Shown here one piece after another: positions 24,987 through 32,990 of a stretch of DNA of 64,000 nt; position 1 is the first letter of the stretch; every line of letters starts with the position of its first letter. Source of the DNA: an uncultured Clostridia bacterium (lineage in GTDB: Bacteria > Bacillota > Clostridia > CAKSNL01 > HGM11501); NCBI GenBank assembly GCA_934476235.1, contig CAKSNL010000001.1, positions 310,001-374,000 of the forward strand, in the 5' to 3' direction. The notes under the pieces were generated by a model. The model saw only the letters and a program-made list of their open reading frames with translations. It did not search any database and was not told the DNA's origin. The position numbers were made by a program, and so were the translations under genes.

Positions 24987-25715
24987 ATGATAAAAGTAAC
25001 GATTTTTAACGAGTTCATGCACGAGCAGACAGAGGACGCCATTAAAAAAGTATATCCCGAAGGAATTCACGGCGCGTTAAAAAGCTTTTTACAGTCAGAC
25101 GAAATATCGGTCCGCACCGTGACGCTTCTTGATGAAAACTTAAATTTAGTGCCCGACTGCTCCCTCACGCCCGAGGTCTTAAAAGACACGGACGTTTTGA
25201 TCTGGTGGGGTCATATGCGCCATAACGATGTGCCCGACGAGGTTGTCGACCGCGTTTATAATCAGATTCTTTGCGGAATGGGCGCAATATTTCTTCACTC
25301 GGCTCACCACTCAAAGCTTTTCCGCCGCCTGATGGGAACGACCTGTAACCTCCACTGGCGCGACAATGAAAAGGAAAGACTTTATAACATCAATCCTTCT
25401 CACCCGATAATGGCGGGAATCGGCGATTATTTCGACCTTGAAAAGGAGGAAATGTACGGCGAGCGTTTTGAAATTCCGGAACCGGACGAGCTTCTTATGA
25501 TCGGTACATATTCCTCTCATGAGGTTATGAGAAGCGCCTGCACCTTCCGCCGCGTGAACGGCAGAATCTTTTATTTTCAGCCCGGGCACGAGGCGTATCC
25601 CACGTACTATAACGAAAATGTTCAGCGCATAATCACCAACGCCGTTAAATGGGTTAATCCCACATACAGGGCAAAATCGCTCTCCTGCCCGTGCACAGAG
25701 GTCATCCCGCTTTAA
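24987..25715 (+). CDS. ThuA-like domain protein
   Basis: A 242-aa protein of the ThuA (trehalose utilisation) type, a class-I glutamine-amidotransferase-like fold. Conserved pieces are DVLIWWGHMRHNDVPDEVVDRV, GMGAIFLHSAHHSKLFRRLMG, NPSHPIMAGI and RIFYFQPGHEAYPTYYNENVQRII. Relatives occur in sugar-use operons, but their biochemistry is poorly known. AAAGGGGG precedes the ATG at 24987. It is divergent from the AraC gene and stands alone. Confidence 0.85.
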   Translation: MIKVTIFNEFMHEQTEDAIKKVYPEGIHGALKSFLQSDEISVRTVTLLDENLNLVPDCSLTPEVLKDTDVLIWWGHMRHNDVPDEVVDRVYNQILCGMGAIFLHSAHHSKLFRRLMGTTCNLHWRDNEKERLYNINPSHPIMAGIGDYFDLEKEEMYGERFEIPEPDELLMIGTYSSHEVMRSACTFRRVNGRIFYFQPGHEAYPTYYNENVQRIITNAVKWVNPTYRAKSLSCPCTEVIPL

Positions 25716-25721
25716 AAAAGT

Positions 25722-25750
25722 GTTGACAAATGTCGGATTTAAGTGTATAA
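25722..25750 (+). promoter_or_regulatory. Consensus promoter of hydF
   Basis: TTGACA (25722-25727), 17 bp, TATAAT (25745-25750), perfect consensus. It gives a leader of about 100 nt before the hydF start. Confidence 0.85.
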
Positions 25751-25756
25751 TTGAGT

Positions 25757-25857
25757 CACTCTGAAAGTGTTGGGTTTCCATCGCTTCAATTCAGGTGACC
25801 GTGCCCTTCTGAGCTTTGCGCCGGAGGGGCACATTTTTATTTCGGGAGGTTTTATTT
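25757..25857 (+). promoter_or_regulatory. Structured leader with attenuator-like hairpin upstream of hydF
   Basis: The leader can fold into a long hairpin: CTGAA/TTCAG (25760-25764 with 25789-25793) enclosing AGTGTTGG gttt CCATCGCT (25765-25784). A second hairpin, GTGCCCTTCTG with CGGAGGGGCAC (25801-25832), is followed by ATTTTTATTT and then the GGGAGG ribosome binding site. Hairpin plus T-run before the start codon is the layout of transcription attenuation. It does not match a riboswitch class I know. Confidence 0.5.
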
Positions 25858-27024
25858 ATGAGTATGACATCTGTTCCCTCGGGCGAGCGCGTCCATATAG
25901 GCGTTTTCGGAAGGCGCAACGCCGGAAAAAGCTCAATAGTCAATAAAATTACCGGGCAGAGCGTTTCTCTTGTTTCCGATGTTCCTGGCACGACGACGGA
26001 TGCGGTAAGAAAAGCAATGGAAATTCTCCCGATAGGTCCCGTAGTCATTACCGACACTCCGGGGTTTGACGATTCGGGAACGCTCGGGAAAATGCGGGTT
26101 GACGCGACCCGCAGCGTTATCAAAGAGTGCGACGCGGCTCTTTTGGTCATCGACCCCGAAAAAGGCGAGGGCGAAACGGAAAATGCGCTCATAAAGCTTT
26201 TTGACGAAAAGGGCATTTCATATATTAAGGTGTATTCAAAATCGGACATAAAAAAAGGTCCCGGGCTTTTTGTAAGCTCCGAAACGGGCGAAGGCATCCC
26301 CGAACTTTTGGACGCGCTTTCAAAGATCGTTAAAGAAAAGGAAAATTCCCGCAGAATAATAGGCGACCTTTTATCCCCCGGCGACACCGTAATTTTAGTA
26401 ACGCCGATAGACTCTGCCGCTCCCAGGGGAAGGCTCATCCTCCCGCAGGTCGAAACCCTGCGCGATGTGTTGGACTCGGGCGCCATGGCACTGGTCGTCA
26501 AGGAAACGGAATATGAAAAGGCGCTCTCGGAGCTCTCATCTCCCCCGAAAATGGTCATAACGGACAGTCAGGTCTTCGGCTTTGTCAATAAACTGACTCC
26601 GCCGTCCGTTCCGCTCACGGGCTTTTCCGTCTTAATGGCGCGCTACAAGGGCATTTTGTCCTCTGCGCTTGCCGGCGCCGCAAAGCTATCCTCGCTCTCG
26701 GACGGCGACATTATATTGATAAGCGAATCGTGCACGCACAAAAAGCAGTGCGACGATATCGGCACGGTCAAGCTTCCCGCATGGATCAAAAAATATTCGG
26801 GGAAAGACGTTTCGTTTGAATTTTCGTCCGGCAAGGGCTTTCCTTCGGACCTTTCACCCTACAGCCTCATCGTCCAGTGCGGCGGCTGCATGATAACAGA
26901 GCGTGAGGTAAAGGAGCGCTATGCGCTTGCCGAGCATGCGGGTGTTCCGATAACCAACTACGGCACCGCAATCGCAAAAATGAACGGGATACTGCCCCGC
27001 ATTGCATCGCTCTTTGTCGAATAA
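25858..27024 (+). CDS. hydF: [FeFe]-hydrogenase maturation GTPase HydF
   Basis: A 388-aa scaffold and GTPase that carries the 2Fe subcluster to apo-hydrogenase. The N-terminal GTPase has G1 GRRNAGKSS (residues 18-26), G3 DTPGF and SKSD. The C-terminal cluster site has cysteines in CTHKKQC and CGGC, as in HydF. The ending GVPITNYGTAIAKMNGIL is typical. The start is the ATG at 25858 behind GGGAGG; the frame is open 42 bp upstream but that covers the leader hairpin. hydE, hydG and the hydrogenase are not in this window. It implies H2 metabolism. Confidence 0.94.
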   Translation: MSMTSVPSGERVHIGVFGRRNAGKSSIVNKITGQSVSLVSDVPGTTTDAVRKAMEILPIGPVVITDTPGFDDSGTLGKMRVDATRSVIKECDAALLVIDPEKGEGETENALIKLFDEKGISYIKVYSKSDIKKGPGLFVSSETGEGIPELLDALSKIVKEKENSRRIIGDLLSPGDTVILVTPIDSAAPRGRLILPQVETLRDVLDSGAMALVVKETEYEKALSELSSPPKMVITDSQVFGFVNKLTPPSVPLTGFSVLMARYKGILSSALAGAAKLSSLSDGDIILISESCTHKKQCDDIGTVKLPAWIKKYSGKDVSFEFSSGKGFPSDLSPYSLIVQCGGCMITEREVKERYALAEHAGVPITNYGTAIAKMNGILPRIASLFVE

Positions 27025-27041
27025 TACCACACGTTGATAAG

Positions 27042-27070
27042 TTGACATTTTGATGATTTTATGCTAAAAT
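27042..27070 (+). promoter_or_regulatory. Promoter of the SCP2-like gene
   Basis: TTGACA (27042-27047), 17 bp, TAAAAT (27065-27070), 28 bp before the start. It allows expression independent of hydF. Confidence 0.7.
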
Positions 27071-27098
27071 AATGTTAAACTCATCAGAAAGGAGCTAA

Positions 27099-27569
27099 AT
27101 GTTTATGACATTTGAAGAAAGATTCGCGGAATTAAAGAAAATCGTTTCAAAGAAAAGACCCAAGCTCGGTCCCGTTTTTGCAATTCAGATCAATATGACT
27201 GACTCTGACTGTCACGGCACCTTCTATATTGCATACACAGACGGCACCTTGAGAGTTGAGCCCTATGACTACTATGACCATACAGCGATGATAACGGCTG
27301 ACTCAAAGGTTTTATCGGAGCTTTTGGAGGGCACATTGACGCCCGAAAAGGCATACGAAGAAGGAAAGATTATAATTGACGGAAGCCTGGATTCGGCAAA
27401 GGAGCTTACCAAGCTTTGCAAAAAGCCGATAGTTAAAAAAGCCTCTCCCAAAAAGGCGGCGGCAAAGCCCGCGCCCAAGGCGGAGGTCAAGGCTGAAGTT
27501 AAGGCAGAGCCCAAGACCGAAGCTAAGGCAGAAAAGCCGAAAAAAGAGTGCAAGAAAAAAGCAAAATAA
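27099..27569 (+). CDS. SCP2 sterol-carrier-like protein with Lys/Ala-rich tail
   Basis: A 156-aa protein. Residues about 5-110 fit the SCP2 fold (FAIQINMTDSDCHGTFYIAYTDGTL, then ADSKVLSELLEGTLTPEKAYEEGKIIIDGSLDSAKEL), which binds lipid-like ligands. The last about 45 residues are low-complexity Lys, Ala, Pro and Glu with tandem EVKA units, likely disordered and positively charged. Two starts are possible, ATG 27099 and ATG 27105; AAAGGAG spacing slightly favours the second. Ligand unknown. Confidence 0.8.
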   Translation: MFMTFEERFAELKKIVSKKRPKLGPVFAIQINMTDSDCHGTFYIAYTDGTLRVEPYDYYDHTAMITADSKVLSELLEGTLTPEKAYEEGKIIIDGSLDSAKELTKLCKKPIVKKASPKKAAAKPAPKAEVKAEVKAEPKTEAKAEKPKKECKKKAK

Positions 27570-27570
27570 C

Positions 27571-27596
27571 AAAAAGTCGGCTAAAGCCGATTTTTT
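27571..27596. terminator. Bidirectional terminator between SCP2-like gene and GH35
   Basis: Arms AAAAAGTCGGC and GCCGATTTTTT around TAAA, between two convergent genes. Confidence 0.85.
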
Positions 27597-27597
27597 G

Positions 27598-29400
27598 TTA
27601 TTCTCCCTCCAAAATTGCGTGATCCAGTGTGCCTATCTCCGGGCTGCCTTTATGATTCACATCAAAGACAACGATTTCGTTGTCTTTTTCTTTTAAGAGT
27701 CCGCCGGGAACATAGAGTGTGTACTGCGGACCTATCTCCCAGAACCTTCCTATGTTAAAGCCGTTTATGAGGACAAAGCCTCTCCCCCAGCCGCGCATAT
27801 CCAAAAACGTGTCGGCTCCGGCTTCGGCGTCAAAATAACCTCTGAAAAACGCCGGGTCGTTGTCTCCCACCAATCCCTCTTTTCGGTATCTGACCTTTGA
27901 AACGTCGTCCATCGGAAGAACGCTCATTTTAAATCCGTAGAGCTTTGCGCAGTCATAGGCGACATATTTAATGCCCTTCGGGTCATCGTCAAGCTCCCGT
28001 CCGCTGTTAACTCTCGCGACAGACTCGCACAAAACGCGGATGTGCATGGTCCTGTCCGTTCCGTCGGCATACATCGGCTCGCTCTCGCGGTCGCGGTCAA
28101 TCCTGCCCAGGTACTCGTCCCCGTCATAGACCGTCACTCTGTCCGAGACCTTGCCGACGGTAACTCTCTTTTTCCCGCATTCAGCCCAACCCTCGGCGTC
28201 AGCCTCGTAAAGCACGAATCCGCCTTGCGCCTTAAGCTCCTCAAAGCTTTTGACGTTTGCAGAGGTCACGGTCCTTTCCGTGAGCACATCCAGATTGTCA
28301 AAAAGGCGCGCGTGCTCTGTCAGGCGGATCCCGGGCGTCTGTACCTTATAAGAAAACGGCAGAGCGCGGCTTTCTTTTTTCTCCCTGCCCAAAAACTCAA
28401 AAAGCTCATCGCGGCAAAGGTAATATTTCTCCGTCGGCAGTCCGTTTTCCGTCACAAGCGCGTCCTCGTCATAGCTTGTAGTGTGGGCAATATAGCGAAC
28501 CGGGGTGCCGGGGCGCGGAGTGAGCGACTTATTTATAAGCGCTCCGGAAAACGACCCGAAATTCGTGCCCCCTGAAAACATGTAAAAGCTTACAAAGCCT
28601 TTTTCAAGGCACTCTCTGTACGCAATTGCCGTCTCCTTCGCGTCGCGCTTTTTATAGGGCTCTCCCCAGTAGATTGCCCTTCCCGCCCAGAGCTCGCCGA
28701 CGAAAAAGGGATATTCCAGGAACGCCTTTTCAAAGTAATCGGAAAATATCTTCGCCGTTCCGGGCGAAGAGCGGAAGTTCGCCCCGCGTATCACACCGTC
28801 AAGCGAGCCCATCATAAACGCGGCGGGCGTGTTGTCCGTCGTGTAAAACGGTACGTCGACCCCCATGTCCTCCATCATTTTCTTAAGGCTCTTTAAATAA
28901 TTTTTATCATATCCCGCTCCGCCGTACTCGTTCTCGACCGCGACCATTATGACAGGTCCTCCGTTGGTCGAAAGGTAAGGCACTACTTTTTTCATCAATA
29001 CCTCGTAATACTCCCTGACATGCGATAAATAGCGCTCGTCTGAGCACCTTATGTCAAGATCTTCAAACTTAAGCCAGCCGGGAAGTCCGCCGAAATCGCA
29101 CTCCGAGCAAAGGAAAGGCGACGGGCGGAGCATTACCTTAAAGCCCATCTGACCTGCCATATCCAAAAACGCGCAGAGGTCAAGATGTCCCTCAAAATTG
29201 AATTTTCCCTTCTTCGGCTCATGAAGGTTCCACGGCACATAGGTCTGTATCGTGTTAATCCCGAAATCCTTTGCTAAAAGAAGGTGGCGCTTCCACTCGG
29301 TCGGGTAGATTCTGAAATAGTGAATATCGCCCGCTATCGGATAAAACGGCTTTCCCGAAAGGGAAAATCCGTCCCTTGTTATTTTAAGCAATTCATTCAT
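27598..29400 (-). CDS. GH35 beta-galactosidase
   Basis: A 600-aa glycoside hydrolase family 35 enzyme removing terminal beta-galactose. The TIM barrel starts DGFSLSGKPFYPIAGDIHYFRIYPTEW; the acid/base Glu lies in VAVENEYGG and the nucleophile Glu in FVGELWAG. C-terminal jelly-roll domains end with the conserved GWGRGFVLINGFNIGRFWEIGPQYTLYVPGGLL. There is no signal peptide, so it is cytosolic. The start is the ATG at 29400 behind GGAGGG; the open frame continues upstream through the promoter. It complements the three GH2 enzymes further on. Confidence 0.93.
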   Translation of the reverse strand: MNELLKITRDGFSLSGKPFYPIAGDIHYFRIYPTEWKRHLLLAKDFGINTIQTYVPWNLHEPKKGKFNFEGHLDLCAFLDMAGQMGFKVMLRPSPFLCSECDFGGLPGWLKFEDLDIRCSDERYLSHVREYYEVLMKKVVPYLSTNGGPVIMVAVENEYGGAGYDKNYLKSLKKMMEDMGVDVPFYTTDNTPAAFMMGSLDGVIRGANFRSSPGTAKIFSDYFEKAFLEYPFFVGELWAGRAIYWGEPYKKRDAKETAIAYRECLEKGFVSFYMFSGGTNFGSFSGALINKSLTPRPGTPVRYIAHTTSYDEDALVTENGLPTEKYYLCRDELFEFLGREKKESRALPFSYKVQTPGIRLTEHARLFDNLDVLTERTVTSANVKSFEELKAQGGFVLYEADAEGWAECGKKRVTVGKVSDRVTVYDGDEYLGRIDRDRESEPMYADGTDRTMHIRVLCESVARVNSGRELDDDPKGIKYVAYDCAKLYGFKMSVLPMDDVSKVRYRKEGLVGDNDPAFFRGYFDAEAGADTFLDMRGWGRGFVLINGFNIGRFWEIGPQYTLYVPGGLLKEKDNEIVVFDVNHKGSPEIGTLDHAILEGE

Positions 29401-29422
29401 AATATCCCTCCGTTCATAAATA

Positions 29423-29451
29423 ATTGTAGCGGTCTTTTCGCTTTGTGTCAA
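29423..29451 (-). promoter_or_regulatory. Promoter of the GH35 gene
   Basis: TTGACA (29451-29446), 17 bp, TACAAT (29428-29423), 22 bp before the ATG at 29400. It supports the shorter start. Confidence 0.75.
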
Positions 29452-29549
29452 TCATAATATAGTGTTTTTTTACTTGGCGGTTTATTGCACATATTAACCG
29501 TTATATCCGCACGGTTGACACGTTTATATATAACAAAGTTGCTTTTTTA

Positions 29550-29578
29550 TTGACTTTGGGCAACAAATATTCTATAAT
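29550..29578 (+). promoter_or_regulatory. Promoter of the MBL-fold hydrolase gene
   Basis: TTGACT (29550-29555), 17 bp, TATAAT (29573-29578), 19 bp before the ATG at 29598. Confidence 0.75.
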
Positions 29579-29597
29579 AAGCTAAAGGAGGGATACC

Positions 29598-30458
29598 ATG
29601 AAATTTTTAGGAACAGGGGCAGGCGAAGGGATTCCGGATCCTTTCTGCTCGTGCCGGATATGCGAAAACGCAAGGCTCGTGCGCGGGAAGGAGATACGCA
29701 CGCGTTCGTCCTTTATGTTAGACGATGAAACGGTCATTGACCTCGGAGCGGACTATCTTACTCAGAGTGCGTTTTACTCAGTCCCCTTCACCAGGCTTAA
29801 AAACGTTTTATTCACCCATATGCATGACGACCACATAAACTACACGTTTATATGGGAGCGTTTCGTTAAAAGGAGCAGTGAGGATTTTCCTCTGAACATA
29901 TATATTGTCGGCGAGGCGGAGGATTATTTTAACGACTTTTATTTTTCCTCCCGATTAACTTCGGGAAGCAACGTTTTCGCCAACATGAAAAATGTCACGA
30001 TAACGCGCCTGGAATTCGGGAAAACCTACAGCATCGGCAGGTACTTTATCACCCCGCTTAAAGGCAATCACTCCACTGTGTTTGAAAAAAATGCCTCCAA
30101 TTACCTGATAGAAAAGGACGGAAAGTCACTTTATTACGCCGTGGATTCCGGGTGGTTTCTGCCCGAGACCGTAGAGGCGCTCTCAGACCGTCATCTTACT
30201 TCCTTTATCGGGGAATGTACCATCCCCGCGGAAAACAGAAACAAGGAGTCTGACTCTCACATGGACATCACACTGTGCCTTAAGAATTTAGACAGGCTCT
30301 ATGCCTTAAGGGCGATAGATGAAAACACCAGTATTTATTTAACGCACATTGCGCCCGAGGGCATGACGCATGCCGAGCTTTCGGACTTCATGGCGCATAT
30401 CGGCAAGCCCTATAAGGTGAACGTGGCATACGACAATCTGGAGCTTGAGCTGCTATAA
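29598..30458 (+). CDS. MBL-fold metallo-hydrolase (PhnP-like)
   Basis: A 286-aa metallo-beta-lactamase-fold hydrolase. It opens with FLGTGAGEGIPDPFCSCRICENAR, where the Cys pair resembles the extra metal site of PhnP/RNase Z-like enzymes. It has the zinc motif HMHDDH (about 75-80) and later GNHS, VDSG and LTHIAPEG. It probably cleaves a phosphodiester or cyclic phosphate. AAAGGAGGG lies 8 nt before the start. It is monocistronic, with a strong terminator. Confidence 0.85.
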   Translation: MKFLGTGAGEGIPDPFCSCRICENARLVRGKEIRTRSSFMLDDETVIDLGADYLTQSAFYSVPFTRLKNVLFTHMHDDHINYTFIWERFVKRSSEDFPLNIYIVGEAEDYFNDFYFSSRLTSGSNVFANMKNVTITRLEFGKTYSIGRYFITPLKGNHSTVFEKNASNYLIEKDGKSLYYAVDSGWFLPETVEALSDRHLTSFIGECTIPAENRNKESDSHMDITLCLKNLDRLYALRAIDENTSIYLTHIAPEGMTHAELSDFMAHIGKPYKVNVAYDNLELELL

Positions 30459-30466
30459 AACTGCAT

Positions 30467-30502
30467 AAAAAAAGGTCAAGGTTTATACCTTGACCTTTTT
30501 TT
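30467..30502. terminator. Bidirectional terminator after the MBL gene
   Basis: Arms AAAAAAAGGTCAAGG/CCTTGACCTTTTTTT around a short AT loop, between convergent genes. Confidence 0.9.
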
Positions 30503-31073
30503 AGTTTTTTCGCACGCTTTCTTTCATGTCGATTTCGGGAAACTCGGCTTTTGTATTTGTCAAAGCATACGTTGCTTCCCGCGTCCCGGCAAATGTACCG
30601 TATACCTCCAAAATATCGTCGGTAAGAATCTTCTCGGCATCGGACGCGCGATAATCATTTACAATATAAATTTTATCATAATCTTCGTTCAAATATTGCG
30701 CATTTTTATTATAGGCGCAGCACCTGTAATATTTAAAGTCGGAATTGAAAAGTCCGCCGTCAAGTATCTGGAGCACCTTCACCGTCGCTTTGACCGGCGT
30801 TCCTTCATAACTGCCCGGATTTCTCAAATACTCTTTATAGTCAAACTCCGTGCAGATGCTTTTGTCAAACGCCGGCTCTTCAATTATCTCCGATTTTTCC
30901 GTCTCTTTTGTCTCATCAGCCGGTATTTCAGCCCCCGCAGCTTCTTTCGTCTCCGGCTCCGTTTTTTTCGTTTTGCCGGCATTGCCCCATCCGAAAATCA
31001 CGATCACGATTATAACCCAGAACCACCATTTTTTATAAAGCGGAGTTTTTGTCTTTTTATTAACATCATCCAT
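30501..31073 (-). CDS. Membrane-anchored OB-fold-like protein, unknown role
   Basis: A 190-aa protein with an N-terminal cytoplasmic stub (KKTKTPLYKKWWFW), one membrane helix (about 15-30) and an acidic Glu/Thr/Lys linker (about 36-72). The C-terminal beta domain (about 80-180: GSYEGTPVKATVKVLQILDGG, then DDILEVYGTFAGTREATYAL) resembles the OB-like domain of many uncharacterised clostridial surface proteins. The start is the ATG at 31073. The gene follows the stalk-domain protein by 17 bp, so the two are likely co-transcribed. Confidence 0.75.
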   Translation of the reverse strand: MDDVNKKTKTPLYKKWWFWVIIVIVIFGWGNAGKTKKTEPETKEAAGAEIPADETKETEKSEIIEEPAFDKSICTEFDYKEYLRNPGSYEGTPVKATVKVLQILDGGLFNSDFKYYRCCAYNKNAQYLNEDYDKIYIVNDYRASDAEKILTDDILEVYGTFAGTREATYALTNTKAEFPEIDMKESVRKN

Positions 31074-31090
31074 ATCCTTGTCCCCTTATC

Positions 31091-31753
31091 TTACTGTGTA
31101 ATGTCGACCCACTTTGCCTCATAAAAATAACCGTCGTCCATAAAGTTTTTGGACTTATCATATACTCTTATCTTTCCGCTCGTCTTGCTTATTCCCGATG
31201 TGGGAATCTGTGTTTCGGTATGGAATGACACTTTTCCGCTGCTTTTGGGCGCCACAACTTCACTTCCCGAAAAGCTGCCAAATGAGAGTCCGTCAAACGA
31301 AATGGAGCTCGGAGAAAACTCCAATTCATTATCTGTTTTATTTTTTATGTTGAAATTGGCATAATAATATACATCATCCAAAAATTTATACGGTTTTTCC
31401 ACAGTGCATCCGGCAAATTCAATCGTTATCTTATCGTCATCATAAACCTCGACTGCACCGGAAAACGCGCCGGGAGTATTAAGTTCAACCGTTTTGGTCT
31501 CTGCGTTCCAGTTTACGCCGAGCCCCAATGCTCCCGAGACACCTCTTACGGGAAGATAGGTCGTCCCGTCAATGATAAAAGGCTCCAGCGTGTTTCCGTC
31601 AGCGTCCGTCGGCACTATCTCCTTACCGTCCAGCATAATTTTTATGCTGTCATAATTAAGTGTTGCCGCTCTCTGCCCCACCGTTGCGTTTGCGACGATT
31701 CCTATCATTGATATTGCAAGCGCCGAAGTAATGATTTTTCTTAAATTTTTCAC
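31091..31753 (-). CDS. Secreted stalk-domain (copper-amine-oxidase-N-like) protein
   Basis: A 220-aa exported protein. Signal peptide at residues 1-27 (KNLRKIITSALAISMIGIVANA). The stalk domain is at about 30-95 (KIMLDGKEIV, TYLPVRGVSGALGLGVNWNAETKTVEL), and the C-terminal beta domain at about 105-215. The start is the GTG at 31753, 7 nt after GGAGG; an upstream ATG lies beyond the promoter. Its -35 box overlaps one of the TTGCAATACA boxes shared with the divergent ribbon-helix-helix gene, so that protein may repress it. Confidence 0.78.
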   Translation of the reverse strand: MKNLRKIITSALAISMIGIVANATVGQRAATLNYDSIKIMLDGKEIVPTDADGNTLEPFIIDGTTYLPVRGVSGALGLGVNWNAETKTVELNTPGAFSGAVEVYDDDKITIEFAGCTVEKPYKFLDDVYYYANFNIKNKTDNELEFSPSSISFDGLSFGSFSGSEVVAPKSSGKVSFHTETQIPTSGISKTSGKIRVYDKSKNFMDDGYFYEAKWVDITQ

Positions 31754-31786
31754 TTTGATACCTCCAAAAATTTTATTTATGAACAC

Positions 31787-31815
31787 ATTATACCACATCG
31801 CAATGCAAATTGCAA
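31787..31815 (-). promoter_or_regulatory. Promoter of the stalk-domain gene
   Basis: TTGCAA (31815-31810), 17 bp, TATAAT (31792-31787). The -35 hexamer is the inner part of the box TGTATTGCAA read on the minus strand. Confidence 0.65.
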
Positions 31816-31867
31816 TACATTTGTTATGCATAAATTAAAAATATTTTTATATATACTTGTATTGCAA
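31810..31867. promoter_or_regulatory. Pair of inverted operator-like boxes
   Basis: TTGCAATACA (31810-31819) and its exact reverse complement TGTATTGCAA (31858-31867), 38 bp apart. One covers the -35 of the leftward gene, the other lies directly before the ribosome binding site of the rightward gene. GTATTGCAA recurs at 32076-32084. Operator function is inferred. Confidence 0.5.
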
Positions 31868-31879
31868 GGAGTGATTGCT

Positions 31880-32059
31880 ATGAGAAAATTCAAAATACCC
31901 TCGGTTCCGCCGACCACTAATAAATGCATACGGTTTCCGAATGATATAATCGAGGAGGTCGAAAAGGCAATCGAAGGAAAGAACTGCACCTTTACCGCAT
32001 TTGTCGTCGAGGCAGTCCGTGTCGCACTTGATAATATTTACGAAGAACAAAGTAAATAA
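31880..32059 (+). CDS. Small ribbon-helix-helix-like DNA-binding protein
   Basis: A 59-aa protein with GGAG 8 nt before the ATG at 31880. The pattern of a short strand (KCIRFP) followed by two helices (DIIEEVEKAIEGKN and FTAFVVEAVRVALDNIYEE) matches Arc/MetJ-type ribbon-helix-helix proteins, which bind operators as dimers of dimers. The nearby repeated TTGCAATACA boxes fit autorepression. No toxin gene follows, so an antitoxin role is not supported. Confidence 0.7.
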   Translation: MRKFKIPSVPPTTNKCIRFPNDIIEEVEKAIEGKNCTFTAFVVEAVRVALDNIYEEQSK

Positions 32060-32069
32060 CCCTTTTTCG

Positions 32070-32095
32070 TTTGCCGTATTGCAAAACACGGCAAA
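32070..32095. repeat. Hairpin carrying a third TATTGCAA box
   Basis: Arms TTTGCCGT/ACGGCAAA around a loop that contains TATTGCAA, 10 bp after the ribbon-helix-helix gene. There is no T-run, so it is a weak terminator at best. Confidence 0.45.
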
Positions 32096-32138
32096 ATATG
32101 TAAAAATTTAGGTAAATTTATGCTTTACAGATATTTAC

Positions 32139-32833
32139 AGCATAAAAAAATACATATCGTTCTTCGCGGATTCTTTCCTTGCGGGGATATTTCTTTCGGT
32201 CGGCTGCGCGGCAAACTGCGCTTCAGGCTCCGGTCTTGCCGGGGCTTTTTTATTCAGCCCGGGGCTTTTCACGGTAATTTCATTTAAGCGCTCGCTTTTC
32301 ACCGGAAAAACGGGATACATCGTTTCAAGATCTCCAATCTATATTTAGATGTTTTAGTAACCTTTCTCGGCAATGCGGCGGAAGCGCTTTGCTCGGGACT
32401 TTTGATAAGCCTTACAAGCTCCGGACCTGTTTTTTACGAAAAGGCGGACTTTTCTTTTTCCGCCAAGGCGTCTGCCTCGCCTTTAAGCATTTTTCTGCTC
32501 GCAGTATTTTGCGGAATCTTAATGTATACCGCGGTTGAGGGCAACCGAATCCTTAATGAAAAGGGAATTTTCATCGGCGCACTTTTTATCACCGTCATGC
32601 CCGTGATCATATTCATTATTGCAGGCTTCAACCACTCTGTGGCGGACACGGCGTATTTCTTTCTGGGCGGTGCGAAAAGCTTTCTGCTTTATTTAAGATA
32701 CATTGTGCCGGCATTTTTCGGCAATACATTGGGGTGCTCCGTCATTCCGCTGATAAAAAACTCACATAAAAAGAAGATTGCTATAAGGATGTTTCCTTAT
32801 AAGGTTGGATTGTGTCTGCTGTACACAAATTGA
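32139..32833 (+). pseudogene. Broken formate/nitrite transporter (FocA/NirC family)
   Basis: The first frame reads SFFADSFLAGIFLSVGCAAN, then GSGLAGAFLFSPGLFTV, and stops at about 32346. A one-base shift continues LDVLVTFLGNAAEALCSGLL and the diagnostic FNT segment IIAGFNHSVADTAYFFLGG, then FFGNTLGCSVIPLI. Together these cover most of the five- to six-helix channel. No start codon with a binding site is visible at the 5' end, and the C-terminal tail runs into a repeat. So at least one deletion near 32340 and a lost start have inactivated it. Confidence 0.75.
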
Positions 32834-32870
32834 CCCTCCGACAGATTTTCCGAAAATCTGTCGGAGGGTC
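32832..32870. repeat. 39-bp almost perfect palindrome
   Basis: Arms GACCCTCCGACAGATTTTC and its complement meet around one unpaired centre base. It could form a very stable cruciform or RNA hairpin. No T-run follows, so it looks like a dispersed palindromic element more than a simple terminator. Confidence 0.7.
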
Positions 32871-32879
32871 TTATATGTT

Positions 32880-32990
32880 GAAAATGCCTCTGAAACTCGT
32901 GCACCGAATATCACTGCGAAGCAATAGACTTCGCCGCAGGCGAATAAAACTGCCCTGCTTCCTTATGGGAAGTTGGGCTATGCCGCCCTC
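32880..32990. repeat. Dispersed intergenic repeat
   Basis: Non-coding, with short dyads GCGAAG...CTTCGC and CTTCC...GGAAG, lying between the palindrome and the radical-SAM gene. It resembles repeats scattered between genes in gut Clostridia; only one copy is in this window. Confidence 0.4.

Noticed and set aside
25791..26558. A 255-aa open frame on the minus strand
   Set aside because: It is a Ser-rich mirror of hydF, whose GTPase and cysteine motifs are intact on the plus strand.
31826..31879. An N-terminal extension of the ribbon-helix-helix protein
   Set aside because: The upstream frame crosses the box and Shine-Dalgarno region; the ATG at 31880 has GGAG at proper spacing.
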